Source of the DNA: Schistosoma mansoni
Lineage: Eukaryota; Platyhelminthes; Trematoda; Strigeidida; Schistosomatidae
Assembly: GCF_000237925.1 (NCBI RefSeq)
Contig: NW_017386057.1
Coordinates: 186,001-250,000, forward strand
Length of the DNA stretch: 64,000 nucleotides
Reading direction: 5' to 3'
Position numbers and translations under genes: made by a program. Every line of letters begins with the position of its first letter. Position 1 is the stretch's first letter. Below the pieces are notes generated by a model. That model was given only the letters and a program-made list of their open reading frames with translations, ran no database searches and was not told the DNA's origin. This document shows positions 59,744 through 64,000 of this stretch, one piece after another.

Positions 59744-60247
59744 TCAGAATGGCGTTTGTGGAGATTGTAGTGATTTTGATAGTTGAATTCATGAGTCCAT
59801 GTAAGCTAGACCACCATTGAAAACCTAGGAGCACTGGATGGCCGTTCCGTCTTAGTATGGAACTCCTCAGCAGAGCGCATCCACGATACTTTATGTGGGA
59901 CTCGGACCTAGGACCTTCGGTCTCACGCACGAACGCTTAACCTCTTGACCACTGAGCCGGCACCCAACGGTGTTAATGTCTAACATCAATCGATCAATGG
60001 TCTTGTGCAACCATTCATCCATTATCTGATATGGATTATCGCCTCACACCTGGAACGGATTGGACTGCACTGGTCAGAGCTTCCTACTAGGAAATCCATC
60101 TTCAAGCTAGTCTAGTCAGTACATGCTGAGGAGTTCTATACTAGGACGAAACGGCCGTCCAATATTTTCAGGTTTTCAATGGTGATGTAGCTTAGGTTGA
60201 CTCGTGAATTCAGCCGTGAAAATACTACAAACTCCACAAATCCCCAT
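59744..60247 (+). mobile_element. SINE family B, long palindromic copy
   Basis: Left end CAGAATGGCGTTTGTGGAG is the reversed family tail; then an antisense arm with TAGACCACCATTGAAAACC and an antisense tRNA-like part (GTGGGACTCGGACCTAGGAC, 'tgaccactgagccggcac'). The right half holds a sense hammerhead and ends ACTCCACAAATCCCCATACTG. It abuts the PLE relic. Confidence 0.75.
60121..60164 (+). ncRNA. Hammerhead ribozyme, SINE family B
   Basis: CTGAGGA, stem II GTTC/GGAC (one G-U), GAAA, stem III ACGG/CCGT, triplet GTC: core intact. Stem I is degraded. Confidence 0.65.
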
Positions 60248-60822
60248 ACTGAAAATATAATTTCCTTTTTTGATATGTGGTAGTGAGAGCAGCATATGAT
60301 TGCTCACTTAGCGTAGACAAACAGGCACTTAGCCTACTGACTATTAAGTTTGTGATTTTCTGCTATTGATTTCTAGTCCGGACTCATTGAGAGTGACTGC
60401 TTGGAATTGCGTTGGATATAGTATTATCTAGTGTTAATCTGGTTCTCTATTTTGGGTCGTGAAGCCTGGATCTGATATAACGTGACTAGTCTTATTATCG
60501 TATTAACGTATTATCACAGTATACCTGAGAGTAAGAAAAATATTTTCAATCATCTGTTACATCACTTTTAATATTGACACTTGGAGGTTTTAGATACTAC
60601 TTTGTTTCGAACAAAAATTCGTAAAACCTGAGTTAGATCTAGAGGAAATGACATTCTCCTTCTATATGATATTGTACAGATCGTTTATCAGATGATATAA
60701 CAAAATAGGCAGAACGTGATGAATAGGAAGTTATACGGTGAATGTGGTTGTAATTTTTCGTCTTCCTGAACAGAAAATTTACAAGGACACTCCAAAAACC
60801 TTTACAACCCAGTCACAACTAA

Positions 60823-61014
60823 TTGCTAACTGACTACAGGTTTTCCCATTTGGCCATCTATCAGTGGAACTCCTTACCTTTACAAACGATTGAAGTCGTG
60901 TTTGTAGACGTATTCAAAAAAGTCGGATCAACTGAAAGACCTTCATTGTCTGAACTAATGCAGGCCACCCAGCTTCTTGTATTTCACAAAGTGAAAATGA
61001 TTTTATCGGCTTAA
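60823..61014 (+). mobile_element. Possible LINE C-terminal fragment
   Basis: Frame with F-S-H-L-A-I-Y-Q-W-N-S-L-P-L-Q-T-I-E and F-K-K. 'WNSLP..v..a....FK' is typical of the extreme C-terminus of LINE polyproteins. The frame ends S-E-L-M-Q-A-T-Q-L-L-V-F-H-K-V-K. No upstream RT sequence is seen, so it is a 3' remnant. It could instead be unrelated. Confidence 0.4.
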
Positions 61015-61203
61015 AGAACAAAACAAGAACAAATTTATTTTATATATTTATTACTTACTTCTGATGGATAAACAGAATTTTATATTTTATGAAAAATAAA
61101 CCCAAATGAAACAACTTATTACCATAACATCGAAATGATATATTGAATCGGTATACAACAACACATCAAAGTTTATACATGTTATTTGTAAATTTATCTG
61201 AAT

Positions 61204-62537
61204 TTAAATAGTAGATACAGTTTTCCCATTTTCATGAAGATCTAAATCCCTTTCGACCAGCATTGCAGTTGTTTGATGCATAAATGGACGTTGTTCATAG
61301 AAATTTTTTATTGTTTGCTCCCTAGCTTCTGGCCATTCGTTTAAAGCACTGAGTAAAAATTACATAGGAAATGTGTGAAATTAAAGAAGACCATTTATGC
61401 TAGTATAAAACTGAGACTAATGTTAAATCTGAGAGTAACAAAAAGGCATATGTTCACGTTTTCGCAGCTTAAAAGATCACAGAACCACGAAATGAATAAT
61501 GAAGGAAAGATGTTTAAAAAAATATAAAATGATATCAGTCAACACAGAGCATAAAGATTACTAAAGAATGACTATATCAGCATCACAGTAGTACAGTCTA
61601 AGATACTACTTATAATCCTGAGAACAGAATAGGCAAATTTTGTACTTTCTATACGACCCATACCAACAGTTAGTGTATTCCTTAACTGTAGATATAATGA
61701 GATGAAGTAAACTTTTTCAACAATTATGTCTTAACTTGTTTAACTACCCAGATATATGGTGATGTTTCGGCTTTAACAAAGAACAAAGGACCGAAAGTCT
61801 ATTTCATTTGGATTCTGAAAAACTATATTAGACACATACTTCTAGAATCGATAGATTTTAAACTTAGTTCCAACAATGAATTGCGGATATTAAATGAATT
61901 TCGAAATCACATAAACGTCAAAAACGCCTTATTGATTTATTTAATTGTACTAAGAAATGAAGTTCAATAACCAGGTGTATATTTGTCTTGTGTTCTCACA
62001 TATATATGTTGCGTCAAATATCAATATTAATTAATTGGTAAGAACAAGGTCGGTGAGCTTTAAGAACTAGATACGTGCAATATTAAGCGCCTTAATTTCG
62101 AAAACCGGTGTTTTATTATCAGTCGTAAAATCCCCAAATAACCTGATATAAACAGATTCCGAAAGTTTGTAGAAAATGTTTACAAAACTAAAGAAACAAA
62201 ACGAACCTTGTATTTTTGAGGGCATAATTCTCACAAAGATTAGGGACATGATAAACCAGCTGTCTATCGTTCTTCGGTTTTAAATAACCATTTAACTAGA
62301 ACCGCGTTTATATATCTTAGGATACTTTCAATCACTTCAGGCGGAAAACAAAAGGTTTTTGGGGAATTTCTTATGAAATAATATTAAGTGGACTATTAGT
62401 TATGAAAATTATACAAAATATATCCAAATTACCGATATATGGTGCGAGTGTACTTCATACGACCCTGACTGTTTAAAAATTCAAGAATGTGATCCAACGC
62501 AGGTAAATGACGGGAAATAATGCAGATTAGACACCAC
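61204..62537 (-). CDS. Leukotriene A4 hydrolase-like M1 aminopeptidase, last two exons
   Basis: Exon 62537-62433 (acceptor atccctag, donor CG|gtaatt) reads W-C-L-I-C-I-I-S, then L-D-H-I-L-E-F-L-N-S-Q-G-R-M-K-Y-T-R-T-I-Y. Exon 61348-61204 (acceptor tttttactcag) completes the split Arg codon and reads A-L-N-E-W-P-E-A-R-E-Q-T-I, then P-F-M-H-Q-T-T-A-M-L-V-E-R-D-L, stop TAA at 61206. This is the helical C-terminal domain of LTA4 hydrolase (human ...RWLRLCIQ...EQGRMKFTRPLF...MHPVTAMLVGKDL). The Arg and Lys of QGRMK, equivalent to human Arg563 and Lys565 that bind the substrate carboxylate, are kept. The protein runs about ten residues past the human end. Upstream exons, with the zinc site HEXXH, must lie beyond 62.5 kb or outside; I could not find them. 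Confidence 0.8.
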
Positions 62538-64000
62538 CTAGGGATAAGGAAACAGTAAAACCCTCGTCAAAAAGGTTGATCAATAAAAACAGGTAATTTA
62601 ATAATGGGATGATGAAACATACCAGAAAAGCAATAAAAAATTTATTAAAACGAATATTTTCTTTACCACAGAGTTATTTACAATCATTTATTTTAAAGAA
62701 TCATTTAGACTAACAGTGAGAGTCAATCAGGAAATGAAGGTTATTATTGGAGGCGCGGAAAGATATTAAATAATTTATGTTACGTTTCTTAAATTTTCTA
62801 CATTAAAAACTACTCTTAGAAATTAAGAAAAAGCAAGTCTTCCTTCTATGACTTGTGAGTAATTTAGTAGAAAAACGAGAAAGATTTGATCAACTTTATA
62901 GGAAAATATTGTCTCCATTTAAAATATAACTCTATAATTACTTTACTTATCGTCCACTGAGAATGTAGCTATTACGTATTTGCAACTATGAAAAAAAGGA
63001 AGGGATAACTCAACAACTGATTGTTTGTTAGAAACTCTTGACCCAAAACGTTTTTTTTAATTTCGCCTTATTCTAACAAACGTATCTTTAAATTTTCTTT
63101 ACCAAACACAAAATAATCGATATCGTATTCATTGAAATATCAACTAACTAATATTTAAGTGCTTCCAAGTTTTTAGTCGTGGTCTGGCTTAAATCGACTC
63201 ATAAATCCAACAATTAATATCTAAGCGCTTAAAATGTCCTCTGAAAAACTAGGTGAATAAGATTAACAAATCTTCTATCAATAAAACACACTGTAAAAGC
63301 TGCCTGACATCAGGGTAGCAATGTTAGCTAGCCTAAAAGACAGTAATCACAAAGTACTCGCACCCGGTTAACGGGTAGTACTCCTAAACTGATGAGTGTA
63401 ACGATGTGTCATTCTTATTCTCAAGAGCAAAGTAAATGCAAAACCATATTACCAACCCTTGATATTTGACTATTGAACCAACAAAGGCCTCCAAGAAGCC
63501 TAGAAAAACAGATGCTAATGACACTGGGTACTGTAAATTAAGGATCTTATGGTATTTATTTAACCTCCATCAAACCTAGCAATTATATTTCACTCCCAAG
63601 TGTCAAATGAGGAAAGAAATTGACTCGAAATGAATAGCTAAGTAGTATCACCAGCAAAACAGAGAATACGAATTATCCATTCAATAAAACACTTTGTTAT
63701 ATGTAAACAAAAGGAAGGAAAACATGTTTGTATTTGTTTGTTCTTATGATTTCACAAGTTGTCAGAGTTAATATGAGCAAAGTCAAGCTTTGGTTCTGCT
63801 TATGTTATCAATAACGATAAAGTTACTTTTTCTCTTCATAGTGCCCAATACTTAGTAGACTATGGATATAGTAGCATTCATGTTTCTACAACTTTATAAC
63901 TATTTGGTTGATGAAGAACAATTATGGTATATGTTTATTTAGCTGAAAAATCATTTCCAACCATGTATTAGGTGAAATAAGCTATCACTATGAAAGTACA
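62538..64000. other. Presumed intron of the LTA4 hydrolase-like gene
   Basis: No further exon of the peptidase could be recognised on the minus strand. Contains a SINE family B scrap at about 63150-63215 (GTGCTTCCAAGTTTTTAGTC, 'cgactcataaatccaac'). Confidence 0.4.

Noticed and set aside
63375-63420. Hammerhead-like CTGATGAGTG near 63390
   Set aside because: No GAAA box, no paired stems, no repeat context.
1-64000. CRISPR arrays, bacterial operons, ribosome binding sites
   Set aside because: The window is animal nuclear DNA; repeats are dispersed elements and simple repeats, with no regular repeat-spacer pattern.

Overview
The window looks like a draft assembly piece from a blood fluke (genus Schistosoma). 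It is very AT-rich, has small exons in large introns, and carries three N runs (4239-4438, 9386-9812, 24985-25184). The decisive clue is the repeats: several copies of a tRNA-related SINE whose 3' end is the Schistosoma Sm-alpha hammerhead ribozyme. A second hammerhead SINE family, Penelope-like (PLE) retroelement pieces, RTE-type LINE remains and solo LTRs accompany it. The species cannot be fixed from sequence alone.

Host genes. (1) 3548-12058, + strand: the last six exons of a muscle-type immunoglobulin-repeat protein (titin/twitchin/kettin class), with four I-set Ig domains and a charged linker. Its 5' part lies outside or upstream. (2) Three minus-strand open frames without visible introns, 20041-21057, 37426-38811 and 49795-50823, appear to be diverged paralogues. 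Each begins with a PTB/PH-like module carrying a Trp-Trp motif and continues into a low-complexity tail; two share a C-terminal motif built on YDP-QGNI-YLY. A fourth minus-strand piece, 27987-28646, looks like the last exon of a related gene. (3) 61204-62537, minus strand: the last two exons of a leukotriene A4 hydrolase-like M1 aminopeptidase. They are too short for a simple ORF scan but are recognised by the QGRMK-TR and TAMLV motifs in correct splice phase.

Mobile DNA fills the spaces. SINE family A (Sm-alpha type) lies at 15780-16014, 27294-27603, 32648-32934, 35864-36234, 46731-46815 and 55430-56158; four copies have clear 11-13 bp target-site duplications. SINE family B lies at about twelve places, for example 19330-19563, 24961-25718, 42828-43095, 45881-46103, 57634-57985 and 59744-60247; three have duplications of 12-21 bp. 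In both families the fuller copies are palindromic: an antisense hammerhead arm, a tRNA-like middle with a B-box, then a sense hammerhead arm. PLE relics (GIY-YIG and RT pieces, plus terminal repeats with their own hammerhead motif) lie at 1-190, 8455-9024, 18150-18430, 21819-22392, 41205-41390, 46511-46715, 54141-54445 and 58860-59735. Solo LTRs of about 300 bp with 4 bp duplications lie at 39146-39442 and 48687-48991, with related copies at 42394 and 9291.

The most notable material is the density of hammerhead-type self-cleaving motifs from three unrelated element types, the palindromic SINE design, and the unrecognised PTB-like paralogue cluster.
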